The notes under the pieces: generated by a model | Seen by the model: only the letters and a program-made list of their open reading frames with translations | Told to the model about the DNA's origin: nothing | The model's database searches: none | Shown: positions 7,781 through 21,520 of the stretch, in pieces | How the letters are laid out: the number at the start of each line of letters is the position of its first letter | Position numbering within the stretch: the first letter of the stretch is position 1 | Position numbers and translations under genes: made by a program | Source: JADJVL01 sp046331545 | GTDB taxonomy: Bacteria; Acidobacteriota; Holophagae; Holophagales; Holophagaceae | Length of the DNA: 64,000 nucleotides | Direction: 5' to 3' | Assembly (NCBI GenBank): GCA_046331545.1 | Contig: JAXLQR010000002.1 | Location: 2,790,001 to 2,854,000, forward strand

Positions 7781-8761
7781 ATGAGCCAGTGCACCATCCC
7801 GACCCTCACGCCCCTGGAGGAGGTCGAACGGAAGTCGGTCCTGCCGGACGGGTTCAAGGCCGACATGGCGGACCTGAAGGGCCTGGACCTGATGACGCCG
7901 GCCCTGGAGCTGATCCGCCGGGCCAGCACGCGGCTGCCCCAGGACGTGATCGATGCGCTGGTGAAGGGCCGGGACGCCGAGGAGGAGGGCAGCCGGGCCT
8001 TCAACACCCTGGACGACATGGTGAAGAACATCCTCCTGGCGGACGGCCACGTGACGCCGCTGTGCCAGGACACGGGCACGGTGATCTTCTGGGTGCGCCA
8101 CCCCTATGGATTGAGCCAGCACAAGGCCAAGGCCCAGATCCGCGCCGCGGTGGTGGAGGCGACGAAGCGGGTGTGGCTGCGGCCCAACTGCGTGGAGAGC
8201 CTGACAGGCAAGAACACGGGCACCAACCTCGATCCCTTCCACGAGGGCCATCCGGTGGTCCATTTCGAAGAGTGGGAGAAGCCCGAGATCGAAATGAGCG
8301 TGATGCTCAAGGGCGGGGGCTGCGAGAACGTGGGCGCCCAGTACCGGCTCCCGGACGTCACCATCGGCGCGGGCCGGGACATCGGCGGCGTGCGCAAGGC
8401 CGTCATCGACGCGGTGGTCAAGGCCCAGGGCCAGGGCTGCAGCCCCGGCATCCTCGGCGTCGCCATCGGCGGCGACCGGGTGACGGGCTACGAGAAGAGC
8501 AAGGAGGTCATCCTCCGCAAGCTCGGCACGCCCAACCCCGATCCCAAGATGGACGCCTTCGAGAAGGCCCTGACGAACGACCTGAATACGCTGGGCATCG
8601 GTCCCATGGGCTACGGTGGCAACACGACGGTGCTCGGCGTCCACGTCGAAGAGATGTTCCGGCACCCGGCCAGCTTCTACGTGAGCATCAGCTACATGTG
8701 CTGGTCGTCGCGGCGGCGCACGATGACGATCTCCGGCAACGGCGAAGTTTCTTTCGACTGA
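7781..8761 (+). CDS. Class I fumarate hydratase, alpha subunit
   Basis: A 326-residue iron-sulfur hydro-lyase alpha subunit (class I fumarase/L-tartrate dehydratase family). Cluster cysteines are seen in PLCQDTGT, LKGGGCENVG and GQGCSPGILG. The GCENVGAQYRLPD and GIGPMGYGGNTT motifs match the two-subunit fumarase family. It would interconvert fumarate and malate with the beta subunit encoded 8 nt downstream. Start ATG 7781 follows GGAGG; the longer upstream frame is shadow sequence. Tartrate dehydratase shares the fold, so substrate assignment is by abundance of the family, not by a diagnostic residue. Confidence 0.88.
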   Translation: MSQCTIPTLTPLEEVERKSVLPDGFKADMADLKGLDLMTPALELIRRASTRLPQDVIDALVKGRDAEEEGSRAFNTLDDMVKNILLADGHVTPLCQDTGTVIFWVRHPYGLSQHKAKAQIRAAVVEATKRVWLRPNCVESLTGKNTGTNLDPFHEGHPVVHFEEWEKPEIEMSVMLKGGGCENVGAQYRLPDVTIGAGRDIGGVRKAVIDAVVKAQGQGCSPGILGVAIGGDRVTGYEKSKEVILRKLGTPNPDPKMDAFEKALTNDLNTLGIGPMGYGGNTTVLGVHVEEMFRHPASFYVSISYMCWSSRRRTMTISGNGEVSFD

Positions 8762-8769
8762 GGTCTCCG

Positions 8770-9351
8770 ATGATCCGCCTCACCACCCCCATCTCCGAAG
8801 ACCAGATCCGCCAGTTGAAGGTGGGCGACGAGGTGCTGCTGAACGGCAAGCTCGTGCTCTCCCGCGACATGGGCCACAAGTACATGAAGGAGCAGAAGCC
8901 GGAGTGGCTGAAGCCCATCCTCGAGGGCATGGTGATCTACCACTGCGGGCCGGTGGTGAAGAAGCACGAGGACGGGTCCTGGTCCTTCGTGGCGGCGGGG
9001 CCGACGACGTCCATCCGCGAGGAGCCCTACCAGGCGGACGTCCTCGACACCTACAAGGTGCGCGGCGTCATCGGCAAGGGCGGCATGGGCAAGAAGACCT
9101 CCGACGGCCTCGTGAAGACCGGCGCGGTCTACCTCCACGCCACCGGCGGCGCGGGCTCGCTGCTGGCGGAGCGCGTGAAGCGCGTGGTGGACGTCCACAT
9201 GCTGGAGGAGTTCGGATCGCCCGAGGCCTTCTGGGTCATCGAGGTGGAGGACTTCCCCGTGGTGGTCACCATGGACAGCCACGGCGGCAGCCTCCACGAA
9301 CTCGTCCTCGCCGAGAGCCAGGCCCGCGCCAAGGCGCTGATGGCGCAGTAG
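8770..9351 (+). CDS. Class I fumarate hydratase, beta subunit
   Basis: A 193-residue beta subunit carrying the C-terminal domain of class I fumarases. The LKVGDEVLLNGKLVLSRD start, HCGPVVKK, GPTTSIRE and GVIGKGGMGKKT motifs are family hallmarks. It forms the active heteromer with the alpha subunit just upstream and is surely co-transcribed. Start ATG 8770; the open frame further upstream is an overlapping shadow. Confidence 0.88.
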   Translation: MIRLTTPISEDQIRQLKVGDEVLLNGKLVLSRDMGHKYMKEQKPEWLKPILEGMVIYHCGPVVKKHEDGSWSFVAAGPTTSIREEPYQADVLDTYKVRGVIGKGGMGKKTSDGLVKTGAVYLHATGGAGSLLAERVKRVVDVHMLEEFGSPEAFWVIEVEDFPVVVTMDSHGGSLHELVLAESQARAKALMAQ

Positions 9352-9364
9352 GGCCGCGCCCCGC

Positions 9365-9370
9365 CACAAT
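9365..9370 (+). promoter_or_regulatory. -10-like element for leaderless prmC
   Basis: CACAAT ends 6 nt before the GTG start of prmC, the distance expected between a -10 box and +1. No Shine-Dalgarno is present. Translation from the first base of the transcript is inferred. Confidence 0.45.
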
Positions 9371-9376
9371 GACGCC

Positions 9377-10219
9377 GTGACCCAGACCTGGAACGACCTG
9401 CGCCTCGACCTGGCCGCGGCCCTGGCGGAGTTCCTGGATCCCCTCGAAGCCCGGGCGGAGGCCGCGCGCTGGTTCAAGGAGGGCCTCGGGAAGGAGCCGG
9501 CCTGGATGGCGGCCCACGGCACCGAGGGCGTGCCGGACGAGGCGCGGCGGAAGATCAGCGGCTGGGTGAGGCGGCGCAAGAAAGGCGAGCCCTGGGCCTA
9601 CATCCTGGGGTGGGCCTCCTTCGCGGGGCGGCGCTTCGCCGTGCGTCCCGGGGTGCTGATCCCGCGTCCCGAGACCGAGCTGACCCTCGAGCTGGCCCTG
9701 GTCACCGGCCACGCCCTGGGCGTCACCCGGGCCTGCGACATCGGCACGGGATCGGGCATCCTCGCCGTGAGCCTCGCCCTGCGCACGAAGTGGCAGATCG
9801 CGGCGGTGGATGTATCCGCGGAGGCCCTGGCCGTGGCGAAGGCCAACGCCGAGGCCCTGGGCGCGCCGGTGGCCTTCCTCCCGGGGGACCTCCTCGAGCC
9901 CCTCGCGGATCCGCTCGAGCTCGTGGTGGCCAACCTGCCCTACGTCGATCCCGCCGATGCCCCTTCCCTGCAGAAGGAGCTCAGGTACGAGCCTTCCCTG
10001 GCCCTCTTCGCCGAGGATCGCGGCCTCGCCCTCAGCACCCGCCTGCTGGAACAGGCGCGCCGGCGGAATGCCCTGGGCTGCGTGCTCGAGATCGGCGCGG
10101 GACAGGGGGCAGAGCTGTCCGAGCGGGCCTTCGCCGCGGGCTGGGCCAGGGCCGAGGTCACCCGTGATCTCGCGGGCCACGACCGCGTGCTCGTGGTCCA
10201 GGGACAGGGCGGGGGCTAG
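9377..10219 (+). CDS. prmC: Peptide-chain-release-factor glutamine methyltransferase
   Basis: A 280-residue SAM-dependent N5-glutamine methyltransferase that modifies the GGQ motif of release factors RF1 and RF2. The SAM-binding motif CDIGTGSGILAVSLA and the catalytic NPPY-type motif are present, here as NLPY in VVANLPYVDP. PRPETE preceding motif I is also characteristic. GTG start with no ribosome-binding site but a -10-like box immediately upstream. Its stop overlaps that of the convergent gene in the palindrome CTAG (10216-10219). The second-position Leu in NLPY is uncommon but tolerated in the family. Confidence 0.9.
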   Translation: MTQTWNDLRLDLAAALAEFLDPLEARAEAARWFKEGLGKEPAWMAAHGTEGVPDEARRKISGWVRRRKKGEPWAYILGWASFAGRRFAVRPGVLIPRPETELTLELALVTGHALGVTRACDIGTGSGILAVSLALRTKWQIAAVDVSAEALAVAKANAEALGAPVAFLPGDLLEPLADPLELVVANLPYVDPADAPSLQKELRYEPSLALFAEDRGLALSTRLLEQARRRNALGCVLEIGAGQGAELSERAFAAGWARAEVTRDLAGHDRVLVVQGQGGG

Positions 10220-11601
10220 GGCTTGGCAGGGGCGGCCAGCGACGCTTCGGCGGGGGATCCGACGGCCTGCAGCGGAAGCTTCGACAGCGGCACCCACCAG
10301 GCGCCTGGGTCCCCCTGGAACAGCGCGCCTCCAGTGTCGGGTCGGAGGCCCTCCGCCTTCGCGGGTCTGCGGAAGCCCTCGGGCGCGTTCATCCCGTGCC
10401 AGGCATCGGCCCAGGCCAGCCTCTGCAGGGTCTTCTTCGCGGGGTCGTAGACATAGATTCGGCCGAGGTCGCCCCGGAGGTGCGTCTCCCAGGCCAGCAA
10501 CTCCGCCGACGTGAACTCCGGGGCCTCCTGGACCGGGACCGCCGGCGCCTCGCCCTCCACCGTCGGCTTGGGCGCGGGCAGTACCCGCAGCGCCGGGGCG
10601 GCGAGGGTGAACCACAGCCGCCCTTCTCCGTCCCCGCCGAAGAGTTTCAGCATGGGCGCGTCCAGGGCGGGATCGGGCACGGTGAGCACCGGCGGCTCGG
10701 CCTCGGCGATGGGCGTTCCGTCCGGCTGGACCGGCACCACGGCGCCGGGTTCGGGCTGCCACCAGCAGCGCTTCCCCGCGAGGGCCAGGGCGCCCTTGGG
10801 TTCCGGGAAGCCCAGGCGGCTCGGAGGCGGCGCGGCCAGGTGGTTCCAGCCCTTCGCGGAGCCGTTGAACGCGCTGAGCCCGCGGGCGTGGGCCACCAGG
10901 AAGGTCCAGGCGCCCGTGGGCAGCAGGTCGGAGACCTCGCCGACCTCGGCGGGCAGCTCGTAGGGCTTCAGGCCCGGGCGCACCGGCGCCACGCCCTCCC
11001 GCTCACCCTTCTGCAGGGCGAGGGGCAGCCGCAACAGCGGCGTGGCGCGGCCCCAGAGGAAGACCGCGGCGTCCTTGCCGGCGCCGCCCAGCGCCAGCCG
11101 CCTGCCCTGCGCGCGGTGGCACCAGCGGAGAGCCTTGGTGCCGAGGTCCAGGGCCAGGACCAGCGCGGGATCGTCCTCGCCTCCGCCCAGGGGCCGGTAG
11201 AGCAGCACCAGCGCCTCGCCGTCCACGAAGGCCGCGTCCTGGAGCTCGGCATGGTTGAAGAGCCCCTCGCCGACTCCGCCAGGCCGCGGGACGAGGTGGA
11301 GGCCCAGGGGCTTCCCGTCCTTGACGAGGGCCACCTGCTGCCGGTCGCTCTGGGTGGCCACCTGGGCGACCACCACGCCGCCGGACAGGGGGCCGATCCA
11401 TCGGAGGCTCCGCAGCGGGAGCCCGCCGTCGCGCATCTCGAGCAGGACGCCCGCCCCCTGGGCCCGCGCGGCCACGGACTGGGCGCCTTCGTCCTCCGGA
11501 GGCCCGGCGTGGGCCGGGCGCCGGGCGAGCCACGCCACGCCGGCCCCCGCGCCGCCGAGGAGCAGCAGCAGGACGCCGGCGAGGAGCAGGGCCTTCCTCA
11601 T
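10216..11601 (-). CDS. Membrane-anchored or secreted protein of unknown function
   Basis: A 461-residue protein with an N-terminal hydrophobic segment (about residues 4-26, LLLAGVLLLLLGGAGAGVAW) that is a signal anchor or signal peptide. The remainder has repeated short beta-like stretches rich in Trp, Leu and Gly (for example IYVYDPAKKTLQRLAW), suggestive of a beta-propeller, but I do not recognise a family. Its ATG overlaps the trmFO stop (ATGA), so the two genes form one minus-strand operon. Convergent with prmC with no space for a terminator. Confidence 0.7.
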   Translation of the reverse strand: MRKALLLAGVLLLLLGGAGAGVAWLARRPAHAGPPEDEGAQSVAARAQGAGVLLEMRDGGLPLRSLRWIGPLSGGVVVAQVATQSDRQQVALVKDGKPLGLHLVPRPGGVGEGLFNHAELQDAAFVDGEALVLLYRPLGGGEDDPALVLALDLGTKALRWCHRAQGRRLALGGAGKDAAVFLWGRATPLLRLPLALQKGEREGVAPVRPGLKPYELPAEVGEVSDLLPTGAWTFLVAHARGLSAFNGSAKGWNHLAAPPPSRLGFPEPKGALALAGKRCWWQPEPGAVVPVQPDGTPIAEAEPPVLTVPDPALDAPMLKLFGGDGEGRLWFTLAAPALRVLPAPKPTVEGEAPAVPVQEAPEFTSAELLAWETHLRGDLGRIYVYDPAKKTLQRLAWADAWHGMNAPEGFRRPAKAEGLRPDTGGALFQGDPGAWWVPLSKLPLQAVGSPAEASLAAPAKP

Positions 11602-12983
11602 GCGGGCGTCTCCACGGGCTGCCCCAGGGCCGCCAGGTGGGCCTCCAGGGACGCGAGGGCCCGCGCGCGGTGGAGCCGGCCCTTGGCCTCCTTCAGGCCC
11701 CGGGCCCCGCCCTCGCGCTTGGCGGTCCGGGCGTCCAGCGCGCCTTCCGGCAGGGGCGGAAGCAGGCCGAGCATGGCGTTGGTCGGGCCGAAATCCTTCA
11801 GGGAGGCGTGGGCCAGGTAGTGGAGCAAGGCGCCCAGCATGGTGTCCGGGGGCAGCGGCGCCGGCGGGAGCCCGCGCAGGGCGCGGTCCATGGACCGGGC
11901 CGCCGCCAGGCCGCCGGCGGCGCTCTCGAGGTAGCCCTCCACGCCGCTCAGCTGGCCGGCGATCCAGAGGTTGGGGACCTCGCGGCAGGCCAGGGTGGCG
12001 TCGAGCACCTTGGGCGCCTGCACGTAGGTGTTGCGATGGATGCTGCCGAAGCGCGCGAACTCCGCGTGTTCCAGGCCGGGGATGAGGCGGAAGACGTCCT
12101 TCTGGGGGCCCCACTTCAGGCGTGTCTGGAAGCCCACCAGGTTGTAGTGGTCGCCCGCCAGCGTGTCCTGGCGCAGTTGCACCGCCGCGTGGGGCCAGCG
12201 TCCCGTGCGGGGATCGTCCAGGCCCACGGGCTTCATGGGGCCGTGGCGCAGGGTCTCGCGGCCGCGGTCCGCCATCACCTCGATGGGGAGGCAGGCCTCG
12301 AAGTAGGGCGTGTCCACGTCATGGAGCGGCACTCGCTCCGCGGCCAGCAGGGCGTCCAGGAAGGCCTCGTACTGGTCGCGCGTGAAGGGGCAGTTCAGGA
12401 AATCCGCCTCGCCCTTCCCGTAGCGGCTGGCCCGGAAGGCGATGGAGAGGTCGATGGAGTCCCGCAGCACGATGGGCGCGATGGCGTCGTAGAAGAACAG
12501 GCGCTCCCCGCCGCAGCGCGCGGCCAGCCAGGTGGCCAGGGGCTCGGAGGTCAGCGGACCGGTGGCGAGGAGGGTGGGGGTCACGGGGTCCACTTCCTCC
12601 ACTTCGGCCTCCACCCAGCGGATGCCCGGCTGGGCGCGGAGCTCGGCGGTGACGCGGACGGCGAAGGCCTCCCGGTCCACCGCGAGGGAATTCCCGGCCG
12701 GGACGCGGGTCGCCTCGGCGCACCGGAGGACCAGGGAGTCCATCCGGGCCATCTCGGCCTTGAGGATCCCGGTGGCGCTGAAGGGGTCGTCGCTCTTGAA
12801 GGAGTTGGAGCAGACCATCTCCGCGGCGTGGCCGCTGGTGTGGGCCGGGGTCCTGCGTCGGGGTCGCATCTCGAGGAGTTCCACCCGGTGGCCTCGTCGG
12901 GCCAGCTGCCAGGCGGCCTCCGAGCCGGCCAGCCCCGCTCCCACGACCCTGACGGTTTCTCCCAAGCGCGCCTCCTGGGACAT
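11598..12983 (-). CDS. trmFO: Methylenetetrahydrofolate-tRNA (uracil-5-)-methyltransferase TrmFO
   Basis: A 461-residue FAD enzyme that makes ribothymidine at position 54 of tRNA using methylenetetrahydrofolate. The N-terminal dinucleotide motif VVGAGLAGSEAAWQLARRG, the VCSNSFKSD motif, and the FYDAIAPIV and LNCPFTRDQYE stretches are diagnostic, as is GVEGYLESAAGGLAA near the C-terminus. Start ATG 12983 lies directly before this fold; the longer frame reaching into the rRNA leader is rejected. It ends overlapping the start of the unknown membrane gene. Divergent from the rRNA operon. Confidence 0.93.
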   Translation of the reverse strand: MSQEARLGETVRVVGAGLAGSEAAWQLARRGHRVELLEMRPRRRTPAHTSGHAAEMVCSNSFKSDDPFSATGILKAEMARMDSLVLRCAEATRVPAGNSLAVDREAFAVRVTAELRAQPGIRWVEAEVEEVDPVTPTLLATGPLTSEPLATWLAARCGGERLFFYDAIAPIVLRDSIDLSIAFRASRYGKGEADFLNCPFTRDQYEAFLDALLAAERVPLHDVDTPYFEACLPIEVMADRGRETLRHGPMKPVGLDDPRTGRWPHAAVQLRQDTLAGDHYNLVGFQTRLKWGPQKDVFRLIPGLEHAEFARFGSIHRNTYVQAPKVLDATLACREVPNLWIAGQLSGVEGYLESAAGGLAAARSMDRALRGLPPAPLPPDTMLGALLHYLAHASLKDFGPTNAMLGLLPPLPEGALDARTAKREGGARGLKEAKGRLHRARALASLEAHLAALGQPVETPA

Positions 12984-13050
12984 TCTATGCCCGGGATCAC
13001 ATTGAGAATGCTGGGATGAGCACGGACGGGGCTTCCCGTCAATTTTCCGC

Positions 13051-13078
13051 TTGCGTTCGTGGTGTGGGGTGGTACTCT
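13051..13078 (+). promoter_or_regulatory. Candidate rRNA operon promoter
   Basis: TTGCGT (13051-13056) and TACTCT (13073-13078) are separated by 16 bp, about 215 bp before the 16S gene. This is the best sigma-70-like pair in the leader. Confidence 0.45.
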
Positions 13079-13159
13079 GATTGTCCTGCACAGGTTGAGG
13101 CTTGTGCGGAGACGGGAAGGCTGCGGGCGGAGGTTTTGTCCAGTGGCTGGTGATCCCGG

Positions 13160-13193
13160 ACGTCTTTGAAAACCGGATAGAGAGAAAGAAAGC
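13160..13193 (+). promoter_or_regulatory. boxA-like antitermination site and 16S processing stem (5' arm)
   Basis: CGTCTTTGAAAA near 13161 resembles the boxA element of rRNA leaders. GAAAGAAAGC at 13184-13193 is exactly complementary to GCTTTCTTTC at 14878-14887 downstream of 16S, forming a 10-bp stem suited to RNase III processing of pre-16S rRNA. Confidence 0.55.
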
Positions 13194-13294
13194 CTTTGAG
13201 CTGTTCTGCGGGTTAAGGCCAGCAGGGCAGAGTACGAAACCAGAACCGAAGCCTGCGTCTTTCGGGATGCAGGACTGAAGAGTTCAGGAATATT

Positions 13295-14838
<1,544 letters not shown>

Positions 14839-15009
14839 GGAGTGGTGTTTTCCAAAGGAAGACACCGAATGGTCAACGCTTTCTTTCGCTGGTGCTGGAA
14901 ACGGCATCAACATCTATCCGGTTTTGAAAGACGTCCTGGACCCGGGGTTCGAAGGAATCCACCCGAAGGTCTTTGAGGGCGAGGAAGGGACGTGAGGGCT
15001 TTGAGGCAC

Positions 15010-15085
15010 GGGCCCGTAGCTCAGCTGGGAGAGCGCCTGGTTTGCATCCAGGAGGTCGTCGGTTCGAACCCGGTCGGGTCCACCA
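15010..15085 (+). tRNA. tRNA-Ala (TGC)
   Basis: Complete cloverleaf in the 16S-23S spacer. The acceptor GGGCCCG pairs with CGGGTCC. The anticodon loop TTTGCAT gives anticodon TGC. The T-arm GGTTCGAACCC is canonical and CCA is encoded (15083-15085). Confidence 0.97.
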
Positions 15086-15106
15086 CGCCTTTTCGGTGTA
15101 GAGCCG

Positions 15107-15170
15107 AGGGTCTATAGCCCACCCGAGCGTGCAACGCGGGGGCCTATAGCCCACCCGAGCGTGCAACGCG
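15107..15170 (+). repeat. Two tandem 32-bp repeats derived from the tRNA-Ile 5' end
   Basis: Two adjacent 32-bp units (15107-15138 and 15139-15170) differ by two bases. Each begins with AGGGYCTATAGC or GGGGCCTATAGC and continues CCACCCGAGCGTGCAACGCG. A third partial copy begins at 15171 and is the 5' end of tRNA-Ile itself (GGGCCTATAGC). The repeat therefore duplicated the first 11 nt of the tRNA with 21 nt of upstream flank. Confidence 0.85.
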
Positions 15171-15171
15171 A

Positions 15172-15249
<78 letters not shown>

Positions 15250-15307
15250 AGTTGAATTGAGTTGAGAGGCAGCGAGCTGCTTTTGAATTCAGTTCAAGGA
15301 CTGAAAG

Positions 15308-15346
15308 AGCATCTTTGACAGGTAAATAAAGGAAAAAGAAGGGTGA
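15308..15346 (+). promoter_or_regulatory. boxA-like element and 23S processing stem (5' arm)
   Basis: GCATCTTTGACAG around 15309-15321 is a close boxA match ahead of 23S. GAAGGGTGA at 15338-15346 is complementary to TCACCCTTC at 18527-18535 after 23S, a 9-bp processing stem. Confidence 0.55.
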
Positions 15347-15513
15347 TCCGCGTGGTTTGAGGACCATGTGGAGTTTTAAGGCGAGGCAAGTTAGCAAGCC
15401 TGTTTAAGAACAGGCAAAACAACTCTCGAAAGTGATCTGAATCCGGGGGATACGCCCTCTGGTACGGAGATGAAGCCAGCGAGTTTCAAGCTCGATGAGA
15501 TTCATTGATGGAA

Positions 15514-18453
<2,940 letters not shown>

Positions 18454-18580
18454 TCATCAATCAATCCCATCCAGCACTTTTCGAGAGAAAACGTGCCTCA
18501 CCTAAACACTCCTACAACCTAGGAGTTCACCCTTCCCTAGGAGGTCCCTTCATCCCGAAGGACATCCTCCACTCAAGCTC

Positions 18581-18693
18581 GTCGCGGCTTTTCCCTGAGG
18601 GAAACACCCGTTCCCATCCCGAACACGGCAGTTAAGACTCAGAGGGCCGATGATACTGCGCCACACAGACGTGGAAAAGTAGGTCGCCGCGAC
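18581..18693 (+). rRNA. rrf: 5S ribosomal RNA
   Basis: About 113 nt. Terminal helix GTCGCGGC pairs with GCCGCGAC. The internal CCCGTTCCCATCCCGAACACGG and AAGTAGGTCGCCGCGAC segments are typical of 5S. About 130 nt after 23S. Confidence 0.93.
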
Positions 18694-18707
18694 GTTAATC
18701 TCCACAC

Positions 18708-18735
18708 AAAGCCCCCGCTCATCACGGGGGCTTTG
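18708..18735 (+). terminator. rRNA operon terminator
   Basis: AAAGCCCCCG-CTCATCA-CGGGGGCTTT forms a strong hairpin right after 5S; the 3' arm ends in CTTTGTC, a short T-rich tail. Confidence 0.8.
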
Positions 18736-18800
18736 TCGCATCTGTGCTCAAGCTCCGCGCCTCCGGCCGTTATCCTGGGGAGATTCCCGGAGCTTCGATC

Positions 18801-21518
18801 ATGGCCAAGCACGTGTACTCCTTCGGCGCGGACCGGAACGAGGGCGGCGCCCACCTCCGCAACCTGCTGGGAGGCAAGGGCTGCAACCTGGCGGAGATGG
18901 CGGGTCTCGGGATCCCCGTGCCGCCGGGCTTCACGCTCACCACCGAGGTCTGCACCGAGTACTACCGCCAGGGCCGTGCCCTGTCGCAGGAGGTCCGAGA
19001 CCAGGTCCTGGAGGCCCTGGCCTGGCTGGAGGGCGCCCGGGGCCTGAAGTTCGGTGCCGAAGCCGGTCAGCCGCTCCTGCTCTCGGTGCGCAGCGGCGCT
19101 CGCGTTTCCATGCCCGGCATGATGGACACCGTCCTCAACCTCGGCCTGAACGACCGGACGGTCGCCGCGCTGGCGGAGGCGAGCGGCAATCCCCGCTTCG
19201 CCTGGGACAGCTACCGGCGCTTCATCACCATGTACACCGACGTGGTGCTCGGCGTGCACAGCTCCAATTTCGAGGCGGAACTGGAGCGCCTGAAGGAGCG
19301 GCACGGCCGGTACCTCGACACCGACGTCACGGCCGAAGAGTGGCGGGAACTCGTCGGGATCTACCTCGACCTCGTCCGCGAAGAGACGGGAAGGCCCTTC
19401 CCGCAGGACCCGCTGGAGCAGCTCTGGGGCGCGATCCACGCGGTCTTCGAGAGCTGGAACACGCCGCGGGCGGTGACCTACCGCAAGCTGCACCGCTTCA
19501 GCGACGACTGGGGCACGGCGGTGAACGTGCAAAGCATGGTCTTCGGCAACATGGGCGATGACTGCGGCACCGGCGTGGCGTTCACCCGGGACCCCGCCAC
19601 CGGCGAGAAGCGTTTCTACGGCGAATACCTCATCAACGCCCAGGGCGAGGACGTGGTCGCGGGCATCCGGACGCCCCAGCCCATCACGAAGGCCCAGGCC
19701 GAAGGCACGGGCCTCGTGTCGCTGGAAGACGCGATGCCCGAGATGCACCGGCAGCTCCTCGACACCGCGGACCGCCTCGAGCGCCACTTCCGGGAGATGC
19801 AGGACATCGAGTTCACCATCGAGAAGGGGCGCCTGTTCATGCTCCAGACCCGGACGGGCAAGCGCACGGCCCTGGCAGGCATCCGCATCGCCCTGGACCT
19901 GGTGGACGAGGGCCTCATCGACGAGGCCACCGCGCTGAAGCGACTGGACCCCGCCTCCCTCAGCCAGCTCCTGGCGCCGGTCTTCGACGACCGGGAGAAG
20001 GAGACGCTGAAGAAGGAGGGCCGGATGCTCACGAAGGGGCTGAACGCCGGCCCCGGCGCGGCGGCGGGCCGCATCGCCCTCACCGCGGAGGACGCCGAGG
20101 CGATGGCGGCCTCGGGTCCCGTGCTGCTCGTGCGGGTCGAGACCTCCCCGGAGGACATCGCGGGCATGGTGGCCGCCCAGGGCATCCTCACCGCGCGGGG
20201 CGGCATGACCAGCCACGCCGCCGTGGTGGCCCGGGGCATGGGCAAGCCCTGCGTCTGCGGCGCGTCAGCGCTGCAGATCGACACAGTGAAGGGCACCGTC
20301 GCGGTGAACGGGAAGGTCCTCAGGGCGGGCGAGGACTGGATCTCCATCGACGGCTCCACCGGCGAGGTCTACGCAGGGAAGCTCAGCCCCCATCCTCCGG
20401 AGGTGAACCAGGTCCTCGTGGAGAAGCGGCTCCGGCCCGAGGACAGCCCGCTCTACCAGCGTTTCGCCAAGATCATGGCCTGGAGCGCGAAGCACCGCCG
20501 CCTCAAGGTGCGCACCAACGCCGACACCCCCCAGGATTCGGCGGTGGCGCGGGCCTTCGGCGCCGAGGGCATCGGGCTCTGCCGCACGGAGCACATGTTC
20601 TTCGAAGGCGAGCGCATCCTCCCGGTCCGGGAGATGATCCTCGCCACGGACCTGGAGGGCCGCAAGGCCGCGCTGGCGAAGCTCCTGCCCATCCAGCGCG
20701 CGGACTTCGAGGGGATCTACAGGGCCATGGACGGCCTGCCGGTGAACATCCGCCTGCTGGATCCGCCCCTGCACGAGTTCCTCCCCCAGGACGCCGAGGG
20801 CCAGGCGGAAATGGCCGCGGTCATGGGCGTCCCGCCGGAGACGGTGCGCCGGCGCGTGGAGCAGCTGCACGAGTTCAATCCCATGCTGGGCCACCGGGGC
20901 TGCCGCCTCGGGATCACCTTCCCCGAGATCTACCGCATGCAGGTGCGCGCCATCGCCGAGGCCGCGCTGAACGCCGGATCGGCGGGCGTGAAGGCGCTGC
21001 CGGAGATCATGATCCCGCTCATCGGCACCGTCAGGGAGCTGGCCTTCCTCAAGGCCGAGCTTCTCGACGAGATCGTCCAGGTCAACCGGGAACGCGGGAC
21101 CTCGTTCACGGCGCCCATGGGCACCATGATCGAGATCCCGCGGGCGGCCCTGACGGCGGACAGGATCGCCCTCGAGGCGGAGTTCTTCAGCTTCGGCACC
21201 AACGACCTCACCCAGATGGGCTTCGGCTTCTCCCGGGACGACGCCGGCACCTTCCTGCCCGAGTACGTGGCCAAGAAGATCCTCGACGACGACCCCTTCC
21301 AGAGCCTCGACCAGGAGGGCATCGGCGAACTCGTGCGCATGGCCACCGAGAAGGGCCGCGCCGCCCGGCCCGGCCTCAAGGTCGGCGTCTGCGGCGAGCA
21401 CGGCGGCGACCCCCGCAGCGTGGTCTTCTTCCACCAGGTGGGCCTCGACTACGTCAGCTGCAGCCCCTACCGCGTGCCCATCGCCATGCTGGCCGCGGCC
21501 CAGGCCGCGCTGGGGTGA
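18801..21518 (+). CDS. ppdK: Pyruvate, phosphate dikinase
   Basis: A 905-residue enzyme interconverting pyruvate, ATP and phosphate with phosphoenolpyruvate, AMP and pyrophosphate. It has the N-terminal ATP-grasp domain (YSFGADRNEGGAHLRNLLGGKG), the phosphohistidine swivel with GGMTSHAAVVARGMGKPCV (catalytic His472), and the C-terminal PEP-utilising TIM barrel (LCRTEHMFFEGERI, GTNDLTQMGFGFSRDD). ATG 18801 follows GGAG; the open frame starts 19 codons earlier but lacks homology. TATCCT at 18771-18776 is a possible -10 box. In anaerobes it supports gluconeogenesis or pyrophosphate-linked glycolysis. Confidence 0.96.
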   Translation: MAKHVYSFGADRNEGGAHLRNLLGGKGCNLAEMAGLGIPVPPGFTLTTEVCTEYYRQGRALSQEVRDQVLEALAWLEGARGLKFGAEAGQPLLLSVRSGARVSMPGMMDTVLNLGLNDRTVAALAEASGNPRFAWDSYRRFITMYTDVVLGVHSSNFEAELERLKERHGRYLDTDVTAEEWRELVGIYLDLVREETGRPFPQDPLEQLWGAIHAVFESWNTPRAVTYRKLHRFSDDWGTAVNVQSMVFGNMGDDCGTGVAFTRDPATGEKRFYGEYLINAQGEDVVAGIRTPQPITKAQAEGTGLVSLEDAMPEMHRQLLDTADRLERHFREMQDIEFTIEKGRLFMLQTRTGKRTALAGIRIALDLVDEGLIDEATALKRLDPASLSQLLAPVFDDREKETLKKEGRMLTKGLNAGPGAAAGRIALTAEDAEAMAASGPVLLVRVETSPEDIAGMVAAQGILTARGGMTSHAAVVARGMGKPCVCGASALQIDTVKGTVAVNGKVLRAGEDWISIDGSTGEVYAGKLSPHPPEVNQVLVEKRLRPEDSPLYQRFAKIMAWSAKHRRLKVRTNADTPQDSAVARAFGAEGIGLCRTEHMFFEGERILPVREMILATDLEGRKAALAKLLPIQRADFEGIYRAMDGLPVNIRLLDPPLHEFLPQDAEGQAEMAAVMGVPPETVRRRVEQLHEFNPMLGHRGCRLGITFPEIYRMQVRAIAEAALNAGSAGVKALPEIMIPLIGTVRELAFLKAELLDEIVQVNRERGTSFTAPMGTMIEIPRAALTADRIALEAEFFSFGTNDLTQMGFGFSRDDAGTFLPEYVAKKILDDDPFQSLDQEGIGELVRMATEKGRAARPGLKVGVCGEHGGDPRSVVFFHQVGLDYVSCSPYRVPIAMLAAAQAALG

Positions 21519-21520
21519 GC

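Noticed and set aside
18639..20216. 525-codon minus-strand frame opposite ppdK
   Set aside because: Antisense shadow; ppdK is unmistakable.
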